From Pseudomonas mangiferae (GTDB taxonomy: Bacteria > Pseudomonadota > Gammaproteobacteria > Pseudomonadales > Pseudomonadaceae), in contig NZ_VJOY01000014.1 of assembly GCF_007109405.1 (NCBI RefSeq), positions 30,765 through 94,764 of the forward strand: a DNA stretch of 64,000 nucleotides, in the 5' to 3' direction. A model generated the notes under the pieces. The model ran no database searches, was not told where the DNA came from, and saw nothing but the letters and a program-made list of their open reading frames with translations. Below, in pieces: positions 27,196-36,460 of the stretch. A program made the translations under genes and the position numbers. Numbering within the stretch: position 1 is the first letter of the stretch; each line of letters starts with the position of its first letter.

Positions 27196-28760
27196 GCCCG
27201 TTCACTCCCGTGCCTGGAGACACCGTGTCGAAACCCGCTGCGGACCGCCGCTTCGCCCCTTTCCACCGCACCGCCGGGGCGTCCCGCGCCTGGCGGCCGT
27301 TGTTGCTGGCCGCGGCGGTGGCGCTGTCCGCCTGCACCGTGGGGCCTGACTACCAGCGGCCCACCAGCGCGCCGGCGGTGGTGTTCAAGGCGGCCGAGGG
27401 CTGGAAGACCGCCGACCCGGCCGACGTGCTGTCCCGGGGCGACTGGTGGCGGCTGTACGGCGACCCGGTGCTGGACGACCTGGTGGCCCGGCTGAACGCC
27501 AACAACCAGAACCTGGCCGCCGCCGAGGCCCAGTACCGCCAGGCCCGGGCCCTGGTGGGCGGCGCCCGTGCGGCATTCTTCCCCACGCTGGGCGCCAATG
27601 CCGGGGTGACCCGCTCCGGGCAGAACGGCAGCGGTGGCAGCGGCGGCAGTCTCGGTAACGACGGGCTCTACGCGGGCGGCGGCTCCAGCGTCTCCAAGAG
27701 CTACGACGCGAACCTTTCGGTGAGCTGGGAGCTGGACCTGTGGGGCAAGCTGCGCCGGCAACTGGAGTCCGACCGCGCCGGCATGCAGGCGAGCGCCGCC
27801 GACCTGGCCGCCACCCGCCTGAGCCTGCAATCGGAACTGGTGCAGGATTACCTGCAACTGCGGGTGCTGGACGCCCAGAAACGCCTGCTGGTCTCCACCA
27901 TGGACGCCTACGGCAAGGCCTTGCGCCTGACCGAGAACCAATACCGTGCGGGCATCGTGCCCAAGTCCGACGTGGCCCAGGCGCGCACCCAACTGAAAAG
28001 CACCGAGGCGCAGTCCATTGACCTGGACTACCAGCGCGCCCAACTGGAGCACGCCATCGCCGTGCTCATGGGGGTGGCGCCGTCCAGCTTCCAGCTGGCC
28101 GCCGAGGAGCGGGTGCCGGAGCCGCCCGGGGTGCCCGCCGGCGTGCCCAGCGTGCTGCTGGAGCGGCGACCGGACATCGCCGCGGCCGAGCGGCGGGTGA
28201 TGGGCGCCAACGCCAGCATCGGCGTGGCGGAGGCAGCCTACTACCCGGACCTGACCCTCTCGGCCAGCGGCGGCTACCGCAGCGGCAGCTTCAACGACTG
28301 GATCAGTGCGCCGAACCGCTTCTGGTCCATCGGCCCGGCCTTCGCCATGACCCTGTTCGACGGCGGCCTGATCCGCTCCCGGGTGGAGCAGGCCGAGGCC
28401 AGCTACGACCAGACCGTGGCCACCTACCGGCAGGCCGTGCTGGACGGGTTCCGCGAGGTGGAGGACTACCTGGTGCAGCTGTCGGTGTTCGAGCGCGAGC
28501 GCCAGGTCCAGCAGGAAGCCCTGGACGCTGCCCGGGAGTCCTTGCGGCTGATCGAGAACCAGTACAAGGCCGGCACCGTGGACTACAACAGCGTGGTGTC
28601 GTTGCAGACCAACACCCTCAACAGCGAGCGTACCTTGCTGACCCTGGACGGCAATCGCCTCACCGCCAGCGTCAAGCTGATCGCCGCCCTGGGTGGGGGC
28701 TGGCGCCCGGAAGAGCTGGAGCGCCCGGTGCTGCGCCAGGCGCCCGACGAACGCCAATGA
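27192..28760 (+). CDS. opmB: Outer-membrane efflux lipoprotein OpmB
   Basis: A 522-residue TolC-type outer membrane factor. A signal sequence ends in the lipobox LSAC followed by TVGPDYQRP, so it is a lipoprotein anchored through that Cys. Two repeats of long helices and barrel strands follow (SVSWELDLWGKLRRQLESDR; the second half includes GVAEAAYYPDLTLSASGGYR). The ATG at 27192 overlaps the muxC stop. An in-frame GTG at 27225 with GGAG five bases before it gives a shorter, more typical leader and may be the true start. It forms the exit channel for MuxABC. A strong terminator follows at once. Confidence 0.93.
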   Translation: MSPFTPVPGDTVSKPAADRRFAPFHRTAGASRAWRPLLLAAAVALSACTVGPDYQRPTSAPAVVFKAAEGWKTADPADVLSRGDWWRLYGDPVLDDLVARLNANNQNLAAAEAQYRQARALVGGARAAFFPTLGANAGVTRSGQNGSGGSGGSLGNDGLYAGGGSSVSKSYDANLSVSWELDLWGKLRRQLESDRAGMQASAADLAATRLSLQSELVQDYLQLRVLDAQKRLLVSTMDAYGKALRLTENQYRAGIVPKSDVAQARTQLKSTEAQSIDLDYQRAQLEHAIAVLMGVAPSSFQLAAEERVPEPPGVPAGVPSVLLERRPDIAAAERRVMGANASIGVAEAAYYPDLTLSASGGYRSGSFNDWISAPNRFWSIGPAFAMTLFDGGLIRSRVEQAEASYDQTVATYRQAVLDGFREVEDYLVQLSVFERERQVQQEALDAARESLRLIENQYKAGTVDYNSVVSLQTNTLNSERTLLTLDGNRLTASVKLIAALGGGWRPEELERPVLRQAPDERQ

Positions 28761-28762
28761 TG

Positions 28763-28790
28763 AAAAAGGGCCGCTCAGCGGCCCTTTTTT
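28763..28790. terminator. Bidirectional Rho-independent terminator
   Basis: The stem GGGCCGC, loop TCA, GCGGCCC is flanked by five A and six T bases. It starts two bases after the opmB stop and closes the mux operon; on the other strand it can end the TRAP binding protein transcript. Confidence 0.92.
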
Positions 28791-28818
28791 CATTGCGTGG
28801 CGAGTGCGCCGGGGCGAC

Positions 28819-29820
28819 TCACTTCTTGCGGTTGACGATTTCCGCGGCCTTGAGGATGTCCTCGCCGATGTTCGGCTCGAACTGCTTCCACACCGGGCGC
28901 ATGGCCTCGCGCCAGGCCTGGCGTTCCTCGGCGCTGAGGCTGACCACCTGGGTCTTGCCGGTGGCGACGATCCGCTCGCGGTCGGCGCGGTTCTGCTCCT
29001 CGGCCGCGTGGTTCACCGCGAAGGTCACCTCGTCGATGATGGCTTCCAGCTGGGTGCGGGTGGCGTGGGGGATGCTGTACCAGAAGCGCGGGTTGCTCAC
29101 CAGCATGTAGTCCAGGGCCCCGTGGTTAGACTCGGTGATCACCGGCTGCACGGTGTAGAGCTTCTGGCTGTAGAGGTTCGACCAGGTGTTCTCGCTGGCC
29201 TGGACCTTGCCACTCTGCAAGGCGGCCAAGGTCTCGGCGAAGGGAATCTTCGCCGAAGTGGCGCCAATTCGGGCGAATTGCGCCTCGATCACGTCGGACG
29301 GCTGGATGCGGAACGCCAGGCCGGCGGCGTCCTTCGGCGTGCGCAGGGCGCGGGGACCGGAGAACTGGCGCATGCCGTTGTGCCAGTAGGCCAGGCCGAC
29401 GATATCGTTGCTTTCCATGCTGCGCAGCAGCTGGCGGCCCTTGGCCCGCTTCTGGAAGCGATTGACGGCGTCCAGGTCATCGAACAGGAACGGCAGGTCG
29501 AACACCTGCAGCTGCTTGGTGTACTGCTCGAACTTGGCCAGGGACGGCGCCAGCAACTGCACCTCGTTCTTGCGCAGCGCCTCCAGCTCGTCGGCGTCGC
29601 CGAACAGGCTGGAGTTGGGGTGGACTTCCACCTGCACCTGGCCACCGAGGCGCTGCTCCACCAGTTTCTTGAACAGCAGCGCACCCTGGCCCTTGGGCGT
29701 GTCGTCGGCGACGACGTGGGAAAACTTGATCACGATGGGAGCGGTCGCGTCGGCCGCCGACAGCGAGGTCGACGCCAGTGCCAGGACGCAGGAGGCGACC
29801 GCGATGAAAGTCTTGAACAT
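28819..29820 (-). CDS. dctP: TRAP transporter solute-binding protein, DctP type
   Basis: A 333-residue periplasmic binding protein. Residues 1-22 form a signal peptide (MFKTFIAVASCVLALASTSL, cleavage after SLSA). The DctP domain shows IKFSHVVADDTPKGQGALLF, then KLVEQRLGGQVQVEVHPNSS, and FRIQPSDVIEAQFARIGATS, which includes the family Arg that grips the substrate carboxylate. It should bind a C4-dicarboxylate or similar organic acid. The small and large permease genes (dctQ and dctM) are not adjacent, so it is an orphan here or works with a pump elsewhere. The start is backed by AGGAC upstream. Confidence 0.93.
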   Translation of the reverse strand: MFKTFIAVASCVLALASTSLSAADATAPIVIKFSHVVADDTPKGQGALLFKKLVEQRLGGQVQVEVHPNSSLFGDADELEALRKNEVQLLAPSLAKFEQYTKQLQVFDLPFLFDDLDAVNRFQKRAKGRQLLRSMESNDIVGLAYWHNGMRQFSGPRALRTPKDAAGLAFRIQPSDVIEAQFARIGATSAKIPFAETLAALQSGKVQASENTWSNLYSQKLYTVQPVITESNHGALDYMLVSNPRFWYSIPHATRTQLEAIIDEVTFAVNHAAEEQNRADRERIVATGKTQVVSLSAEERQAWREAMRPVWKQFEPNIGEDILKAAEIVNRKK

Positions 29821-30422
29821 GGACGATGTCCTTTCCTTTTGAACGATGAAGAGCCGCGCCTCGCGGTGCCATGCACGCGGGGCGACGATGCGGGTGCTCG
29901 ATGAACGACGCCGGTGATCTGCCCGTCGAGGCGGCCCGGCAGCGGGGCGGCGATTATCCGCGAGCGGCGGGGACGACAGAACTAAAATCCGCACCTTTCT
30001 CGATACAAACGCGACATTCCGACCAATTACGGGCCCGCCCGCCCGCCAAATGACCTGCGGGCGGGTTCCGGTTCGCTGCCTGGGCGACGTGGTAATCCAT
30101 CGAGTCGCCCGCAGAACCGACGCTCGGGAGTGGCCGATCCGGGGCGGGGCGACAGCCGATAGTCTAGCGGTATCCGGGGCGCGGGCAGTGTCTGTCGCCT
30201 GGGACGTCTTCCACCGTTTCCCGAAGGATGACCGGGCATGCCCGCTCGGCGGGTCGACCCGGTAGTCGGAGCACTAGGTGGCTGCTCCCGGCATAAGCAA
30301 GGCTCCGTTAGGACCTGTATGGAGGCACTGGCGGCGCGATTGCGAACGATGGAGTGGCTCACGGCTGCAAACCGCCCGATCGCTTCATGGCCGACTTTGT
30401 CCGGGCAACCCGAGGCTCGCAC
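29821..30422. other. Gene-free region at the left edge of the atypical block
   Basis: About 600 bases without a credible gene. The right part of the preceding dctP regulatory region lies here. The only clear structure is a 9-bp inverted repeat, CCCGCCCGC (30038-30046) and GCGGGCGGG (30057-30065), with a 10-base loop and no T-run. Base composition becomes more A/T-rich toward the right, marking the approach to the acquired block. Confidence 0.6.
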
Positions 30423-31340
30423 CTAGGCGGTATCGATTGTGTCGACGGACCAATTTCGGACCGCTTCCACGAACAGCGCCAAGGCGGCGGGCAGGTGGCG
30501 ATTGGCCGGGTAATAAAGGCTCAGCCCGGCAAACGCCGGGCTCCACTCCGGCAGCAGTTGCACCAGCCGGCCTCTCTCGACGTGCTCGCTGACATGGTTC
30601 AGCGGAACCCACGCGATACCGAGGCCGGCCAACGCGGCTTCGATGGCCAGGAGTGGGTTGCCGCGCACCAGCGTCAACGGACCATCGATCTCGACATGTG
30701 CACTGGTTCCATGGCGAGTCAATTCCCATTCCAGGAGTGCGCCGTTCTCGAAGCGAAGGCGGATGCAGCGATGGTGCGCAAGCTCATGGGGCTCATGAGG
30801 AGTGCCGTACCGCTGTAGATAGTCCGGCGAGGCAACGAAGGCGAGAACCATGTTCGGTTGAAACCGGACGGCGATCATATCTTTGGGAACGTCGTCGTGC
30901 AGGCGGACGCCGGCGTCCAGGCCATTTGCCACGATATCGACGAAGCGCGGGTCCACCATGAGCTCGACCCGGATATCGGGGTAGCGCTCTAGAAAGTCCG
31001 GCAACACATGGCGCATCAGAGGAATCGCCCCCATGTCCGACGTGCTGATCCTGATCGTCCCCGATGGGCGGTTGCGCGCCGAGGCGGCTTCGTCCAGCGC
31101 CTGTTCCAGATCAGCCATAGCGGGGCGCACCCGGTGCAGCAGTTGCTCTCCCGCTGCCGTGAGCGCCACGGAGCGCGTCGTGCGGTTGAACAGGCGGACG
31201 GACAGCTTCGCTTCGAGGCTGCGCATGGCATGACTCAATGCAGACGGGGACATGCCGAGTACACGGGACGCGGCACGGAAACTCCGGTGTTCGGCAATAG
31301 CAATGAATGCGGTGAGCTCGGATAACCCAGCCTGCGCCAT
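30423..31340 (-). CDS. LysR family transcriptional regulator
   Basis: A 305-residue LysR protein. The HTH is seen in FIAIAEHRSFRAASRVLGMS and PSALSHAMRSLEAKLSVRLF (residues about 10-50), followed by the linker TTRSVALTAAGEQLL. A ligand domain of the subgroup with IRISTSDMGAIPLMRHVLPD follows. It is divergent from the aldo/keto reductase at 31487, with 146 bases between, and most likely controls the three oxidoreductase genes. Codon use is more mixed than in flanking genes, in line with acquisition of the whole block. Confidence 0.93.
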   Translation of the reverse strand: MAQAGLSELTAFIAIAEHRSFRAASRVLGMSPSALSHAMRSLEAKLSVRLFNRTTRSVALTAAGEQLLHRVRPAMADLEQALDEAASARNRPSGTIRISTSDMGAIPLMRHVLPDFLERYPDIRVELMVDPRFVDIVANGLDAGVRLHDDVPKDMIAVRFQPNMVLAFVASPDYLQRYGTPHEPHELAHHRCIRLRFENGALLEWELTRHGTSAHVEIDGPLTLVRGNPLLAIEAALAGLGIAWVPLNHVSEHVERGRLVQLLPEWSPAFAGLSLYYPANRHLPAALALFVEAVRNWSVDTIDTA

Positions 31341-31392
31341 TGGTGAAATTCCCTCAATAGGTCGTAAACCAGAAGCACGATTGTTGAGTTTG

Positions 31393-32476
<1,084 letters not shown>

Positions 32477-32498
32477 TAGCGAGGTAGAAAGCGTACTC

Positions 32499-33326
32499 AT
32501 GAAAAACGTCATCGTGGTGATAGGGGCTGGCCAAATCGGTCAAGCCATCGCGCGGCGGGTCGGTATTGGCAAGCGTGTGCTGTTGGCGGATAGAGACCCC
32601 GGCAATGCCGAGGCCGCTGCCTTCGCCCTGGGCGGCGCCGGCTACCAGGTGAGCATCTCGACGGTGGATGTCTCTTCGCGTGAGGCGGTTCAGGCGCTCG
32701 TACAGACTGCCAGTCATCTCGGCCCCATCACGGGGATAATCCACGCGGCAGGTGTTTCTCCGTCGCAAGCGCCACCGGACACGATCTTGAAGGTGGATCT
32801 GTATGGCACCGCGCTGGTTCTGGAAATGTTCGGCGACGCGATCGCGGAAGGGGGCACGGGTGTGGTGATCGCATCGCAGTCGGGTCACCGACTTCCTCCA
32901 TTGAGTGTTGAACAACGCGATGCCCTGGCAACCACGCCCGCTGATCACCTCCTTGCACTTCCTTTTCTCCAGGCTGGCCAGATCAAGGACTCCCTGCACG
33001 CGTATCAGCTTGCAAAGTGTGGCAATTCGGTACGCGTCATGGCGGAGGCGGTCCGCTGGGGCAAGCGCGGTGCCCGGGTGAATGCCATCAGCCCCGGCAT
33101 CATCATGACCCCACTGGCAAACGATGAACTCAACGGGCCACGTGGAGCGAGCTATCGGCGCATGATCGACCTGTCGCCGGTCGGCCGAGCAGGTACTCCG
33201 GATGAAGTAGGAAACGTCGCCGCTCTGCTCATGGGAGCCGACGGCGGATTCATTACCGGCAGCGACATCCTCATGGATGGCGGCGTTACGTCATCTCACT
33301 GGTTCGGCGAGTTGGCGCCGCACTGA
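32499..33326 (+). CDS. SDR family oxidoreductase
   Basis: A 275-residue short-chain dehydrogenase. The cofactor motif GAGQIG covers residues 9-14 and fits a dinucleotide, with D31 after the second strand suggesting NAD(H). HAAG replaces NNAG near residue 82. The catalytic S126, Y169 and K173 are visible, and NAISPGIIMTPLA follows. Near residues 130-160 there is a family-specific insert (PPLSVEQRDALATTPADHLL). It starts 22 bases after the aldo/keto reductase stop, so they share a transcript. The substrate is unknown; SDRs of this subgroup are often annotated as unspecific ketone reductases. Confidence 0.92.
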   Translation: MKNVIVVIGAGQIGQAIARRVGIGKRVLLADRDPGNAEAAAFALGGAGYQVSISTVDVSSREAVQALVQTASHLGPITGIIHAAGVSPSQAPPDTILKVDLYGTALVLEMFGDAIAEGGTGVVIASQSGHRLPPLSVEQRDALATTPADHLLALPFLQAGQIKDSLHAYQLAKCGNSVRVMAEAVRWGKRGARVNAISPGIIMTPLANDELNGPRGASYRRMIDLSPVGRAGTPDEVGNVAALLMGADGGFITGSDILMDGGVTSSHWFGELAPH

Positions 33327-33360
33327 ATTCATTCACCTTGTCTTGGATGGAGCAATCACC

Positions 33361-34377
33361 ATGTTTGCAGCGGTTCTTCACGGGCCTGGCGATGTGCGTT
33401 ACGAAGACGTTGCGGAACCAGCGCTGCTGAAACCTACCGACGCCATCATCCGACTGTCGGCTACCTGTATCTGTGGCTCCGACCTGTGGCCTTACCGGGG
33501 CCTCAACGAGGTCGGCACGCCGTTGCGTATGGGGCATGAATATTGTGGTGTCGTGGTGGAAGTCGGCAGCGCGGTCACGTCGGTAACGCCGGGCCAGTTC
33601 GTCGTTGGCTCGTTCTGCCTGTCCGATAATACCTGTCCGCACTGCCGATTCGGTTTCCAGTCTTCCTGCGAACAGCGCGAGTTCATGACAGGTGCGCAAG
33701 CCCCTTTCGCGCGCGTGCCATTGGCCGATGGCTCCCTGGTGGCGCTACCGCAGCACCCCACGGACGACTTGATTCCCAGCCTGCTGGCAGCGTCGGATGT
33801 ACTGGGCACTGGCTGGTATGCCGCTGCGGCGGCCCAGGTCAGGCCTGGCTCCACCGTCGTGGTCGTTGGCGATGGCGCGGTTGGCCTGATGGGAGTACTG
33901 GCAGCCAAACAAATGGGGGCTGCGCGCATCATTGCCATGAGCCGTCACGAATCGCGGCAAGCCCTGGCGCTTGAGTACGGTGCGACCGATATCATTTCCG
34001 AACGCGGCGAGGCTGGCATCACCCGTATCAAGACGCTGACGAAAGGCGTTGGCGCCGACTCCGTTCTGGAATGCGTTGGGACGAGCGAATCGATGCAGCA
34101 GGCCATCCGGGTTACCCGCCCGGGCGGCATGATCGGCTATGTCGGTGTACCTCATGGTATTCAGCTCGAAGGGCAATCGCTGTTTTTCTCCCAGATCGGG
34201 ATGCTCGGCGGGCCGGCGCCCGTACGACGGTTCCTGCCTCATCTGCTGGAGCTGATCATCGAGCGCAAGATCAACCCTGGCAAAGTGTTCGACCTGGAGC
34301 TTCCCCTTGCCGATGTCGCCCAGGGCTACCGTGCTATGGACGAGCGCCGGGCTATCAAGACTCTTCTACGAGTTTGA
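33361..34377 (+). CDS. Zinc-dependent alcohol dehydrogenase
   Basis: A 338-residue medium-chain dehydrogenase. The catalytic zinc ligands are C38 (CICGSD) and H59-E60 (GHE). A structural-zinc lobe is present with C92, C95 and C103, and a shifted first Cys at C86. The nucleotide fold GDGAVGLMGVLAAKQMGA lies near residue 165. It should oxidise an alcohol or reduce an aldehyde with NAD(P)H. It is the third gene of the oxidoreductase set, 34 bases after the SDR gene, and is followed by a hairpin and then the IS66 remnant. Base composition is lower in GC than flanking genes. Confidence 0.93.
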   Translation: MFAAVLHGPGDVRYEDVAEPALLKPTDAIIRLSATCICGSDLWPYRGLNEVGTPLRMGHEYCGVVVEVGSAVTSVTPGQFVVGSFCLSDNTCPHCRFGFQSSCEQREFMTGAQAPFARVPLADGSLVALPQHPTDDLIPSLLAASDVLGTGWYAAAAAQVRPGSTVVVVGDGAVGLMGVLAAKQMGAARIIAMSRHESRQALALEYGATDIISERGEAGITRIKTLTKGVGADSVLECVGTSESMQQAIRVTRPGGMIGYVGVPHGIQLEGQSLFFSQIGMLGGPAPVRRFLPHLLELIIERKINPGKVFDLELPLADVAQGYRAMDERRAIKTLLRV

Positions 34378-34420
34378 ATCCAGACTTTCGGGTGTACGAG
34401 AAACGCATCGCCAGAAACAA

Positions 34421-34446
34421 GCAGGCCTGAATGATCAGGCCTTGCG
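34421..34446. terminator. Candidate terminator hairpin after the acquired operon
   Basis: A perfect 8-bp stem AGGCCTGA / TCAGGCCT with loop ATGA lies 45 bases after the alcohol dehydrogenase stop, with only a short T stretch following. It is placed to end the three-gene oxidoreductase transcript. Confidence 0.5.
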
Positions 34447-34495
34447 CTTGCCGTGGCGTAAGGCTCGATCACGTTCATACCCTCATACAGGGTTG

Positions 34496-34975
34496 GTAAG
34501 GGGCCAGCGAATACACGTTCCGAGCCAGGACGTTCCCACCTGACGGAACATCGTATTTTGCTTAACTAAACCGGTTGCCACTTATACGGCAGCAACTGAT
34601 CGATTTCACTTGCCTGCTGTGTCGGCAGGCGCGTGAGCACGTCTTTCAAGTGAGCATGCGGATCGTGACCATTCAGCCGTGCAGACTGGGTCAAACTCAT
34701 GCTCGCCGCTGCTCGTTTGTCACCGCGTGGCGAGTCTGCGAAGAGCCGTTTCTTTGCGACCCACCGCCTAGGGGTGGATCTGGTTCTCGGACCGGTTATT
34801 GTCGATGGGCATGACCCCGTCCTCTACGTAGCGCGACAGCGCTGCCCAGCGTTTCAAGCTGTAATCAAGTGCTCTGCTGATCGCCCCATTGAGTCGCGTG
34901 TGTCCGGCTTTGAACAGGCTTCGCTTTGCGGTCGAAGGCTTGAACGGCCGCGTGATGGGAGTAGCCCTGCAGATT
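34496..34975 (-). mobile_element. Truncated IS66-type insertion sequence
   Basis: The tail of an IS66 family element. Its outer end is marked by GTAAG at 34496, the usual first bases of IS66 inverted repeats, about 70 bases from the transposase stop, as in intact elements. The other end is lost: homology stops near 34930-34975, just before the oprN terminator. No second inverted repeat or target duplication was found. It marks the right edge of the A/T-richer block at 30.4-34.4 kb and suggests insertion-sequence activity brought in or rearranged that segment. Confidence 0.75.
34566..34930 (-). pseudogene. IS66 family transposase (TnpC) remnant
   Basis: Only the C-terminal third survives. It reads ISRALDYSLKRWAALSRYVE then PIDNNRSENQIHP, the diagnostic DDE-domain end of IS66 transposases (PIDNN-x-x-EN). 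A TAG stop at 34768-34770 replaces the expected Ile after the Pro. About 20 bases later the frame shifts, and the other frame continues RLFADSPRGDKRAAASMSL, then LTQSARLNGHDPHAHLKDVL and TRLPTQQASEIDQLLPYKWQ to the natural end at 34566. With one stop, one frameshift and no N-terminus, it cannot be active. Confidence 0.85.
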
Positions 34976-34986
34976 GATCGACACGC

Positions 34987-35024
34987 AAAAAAGCCCCGCG
35001 GCCAAGGAGCGGGAAGCCGCGGGG
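34987..35024 (-). terminator. Rho-independent terminator of the mexEF-oprN operon
   Basis: On the minus strand, the stem CCCCGCGGC / GCCGCGGGG encloses a 13-base loop and is followed by C and six T bases. It begins 42 bases after the oprN stop and closes that operon. Confidence 0.85.
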
Positions 35025-35065
35025 ACAGGAAGGGCCGGCATGGGCGCCGGCCCGGGGAGGAACGA

Positions 35066-36460
35066 TCAGGCGCGGGGCTGCCAGCCGCCGCCCAGGGCCT
35101 TGTAGATGGCCACGATGCCCCGGTAGAGCTGGACTTCGGCCTGGGCCTGGGCGTCTTCCGCCGCCAGGCGCTCGCGCTCGGCGTCCAGCAACACCAGGTA
35201 GTCCACGGTGCCCTCCTGGTAGCGCAGGCGAGCCTGGTCGGCGGCGGCGCGGCTGGCCTCCGACTGGCGCACCAGGGCCAGCAGCCGCTGCTGGTGCTGG
35301 CCGTAGTCGCTGAAGGCGTTGCCGCTTTCTTCCAGGGCCAGCAGCACCTGCTGCTCGTAGTCGGCCAGGGCGCCCTGGGCATCCGCCTCGGCGCCCCGCA
35401 GCCGGGCACGCACGCTGCCCAGGTCGAAGGCGGCCCAGGTCAGGGTCGGCGTCACACCCCAGGCGCGGGCGGCGGATGCACCCAACTGGGAACCGCGGCC
35501 GGCGGTGAAGCCGAGGAACCCGCCCAGGTTGACCCGCGGGAACAGGTCGGCGGTGGCCACGCCCACGTCGGCGGTGGCGGCCGCCAGGCGCCGCTCCGCC
35601 GCCCGCACGTCCGGCCGGCGCCGCAGCAGTTCGCCGGGATCGCCCACTGGCAGGGCCTTGGCGATGGCCGGCAGCGGGCGCGGCGACAGGTCCACCGTCA
35701 GCGCCTCGGGGCGCTGGCCGAGGAGGGTGGCGATGCGGTTGCGGGCATGGGTCTGCTCGCTGCGCAGCTGCGGCAGGCTGGCCTCGGTAGCGGCCAGGCG
35801 GGCATCGGCGCGCAACACGTCCAGCTGGTTGCCGACGCCGGCTTCCCGCAGGCGCTCGGTCAGCGTGCGGGAGTCGCGCTGGTTGCCCAAGTTGTCCGTG
35901 GCGATGCGTTCGCGCAGCTGCGCGCCGCGCAGGTCGCCGTAGGCATCCACCAGCTCGGCAATCAGGCTGACCTGCAACTGGTAGAGGTCAGCCTCGGCGG
36001 CCTCGGTCTGGGCGTCGGCGGACTCCAGGCGCCGTTGCAGGCGCCCGAACAGGTCGATCTCCCAGGCCATGTCCAGCCCCAGGTCATAGCGCTCGACGTT
36101 GCTGCGCCGCTCGCTGAAGCCCGGCTGCTGGGCCTTGCCGATTTCCACCGCGCTGCGGGCGGTGACCGTCGGCAGATGATCGTTGGCGTCGTCGTCGCGG
36201 ATCGCCCGGGCGGCCTTCAGGCGGGCGAAGGCCACCTGTAACTGGCGGTTCTGCTGCAGCGCGCCGTCCACCAGCTGGTCCAGGGTCGGGTCGTCGAACT
36301 GGTGCCACCACTGGCTTTCGTAGCGGGTCCGGTCGTAGTGGCCGTCCTGGGCCGCCGCCAGCTGCGCGTCGGGGGTGGCCGGGGCCCGGTAGTCCGGGCC
36401 CACGGTGCAGCCAGCCAGGAGAATCGCCAGGCCCAGGCTGGAGAGGGCGACGCGGCTCAT
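35066..36460 (-). CDS. oprN: Outer-membrane efflux lipoprotein OprN
   Basis: A 464-residue TolC-family channel. The leader MSRVALSSLGLAILLAGC ends in a lipobox LAGC, so C18 is lipidated. Two helix-strand repeats follow (DMAWEIDLFGRLQRRLESAD and VTPTLTWAAFDLGSVRARLR). It is the exit duct for MexE-MexF. The start overlaps the mexF stop by four bases (ATGA), so it is co-translated. The length matches OprN of P. aeruginosa (472 residues, from memory). A strong terminator lies downstream. Confidence 0.93.
   Translation of the reverse strand: MSRVALSSLGLAILLAGCTVGPDYRAPATPDAQLAAAQDGHYDRTRYESQWWHQFDDPTLDQLVDGALQQNRQLQVAFARLKAARAIRDDDANDHLPTVTARSAVEIGKAQQPGFSERRSNVERYDLGLDMAWEIDLFGRLQRRLESADAQTEAAEADLYQLQVSLIAELVDAYGDLRGAQLRERIATDNLGNQRDSRTLTERLREAGVGNQLDVLRADARLAATEASLPQLRSEQTHARNRIATLLGQRPEALTVDLSPRPLPAIAKALPVGDPGELLRRRPDVRAAERRLAAATADVGVATADLFPRVNLGGFLGFTAGRGSQLGASAARAWGVTPTLTWAAFDLGSVRARLRGAEADAQGALADYEQQVLLALEESGNAFSDYGQHQQRLLALVRQSEASRAAADQARLRYQEGTVDYLVLLDAERERLAAEDAQAQAEVQLYRGIVAIYKALGGGWQPRA

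Noticed and set aside
30038..30065. CCCGCCCGC / GCGGGCGGG inverted repeat as a gene-specific terminator or operator
   Set aside because: No T-run and no gene ends or starts close enough on either side to assign it; kept only as a note in the intergenic entry.
34768..35409. 213-residue minus-strand open frame read as an intact gene
   Set aside because: Its first two thirds are a shadow of oprN. Only the end is IS66 transposase sequence, which is truncated and frameshifted.
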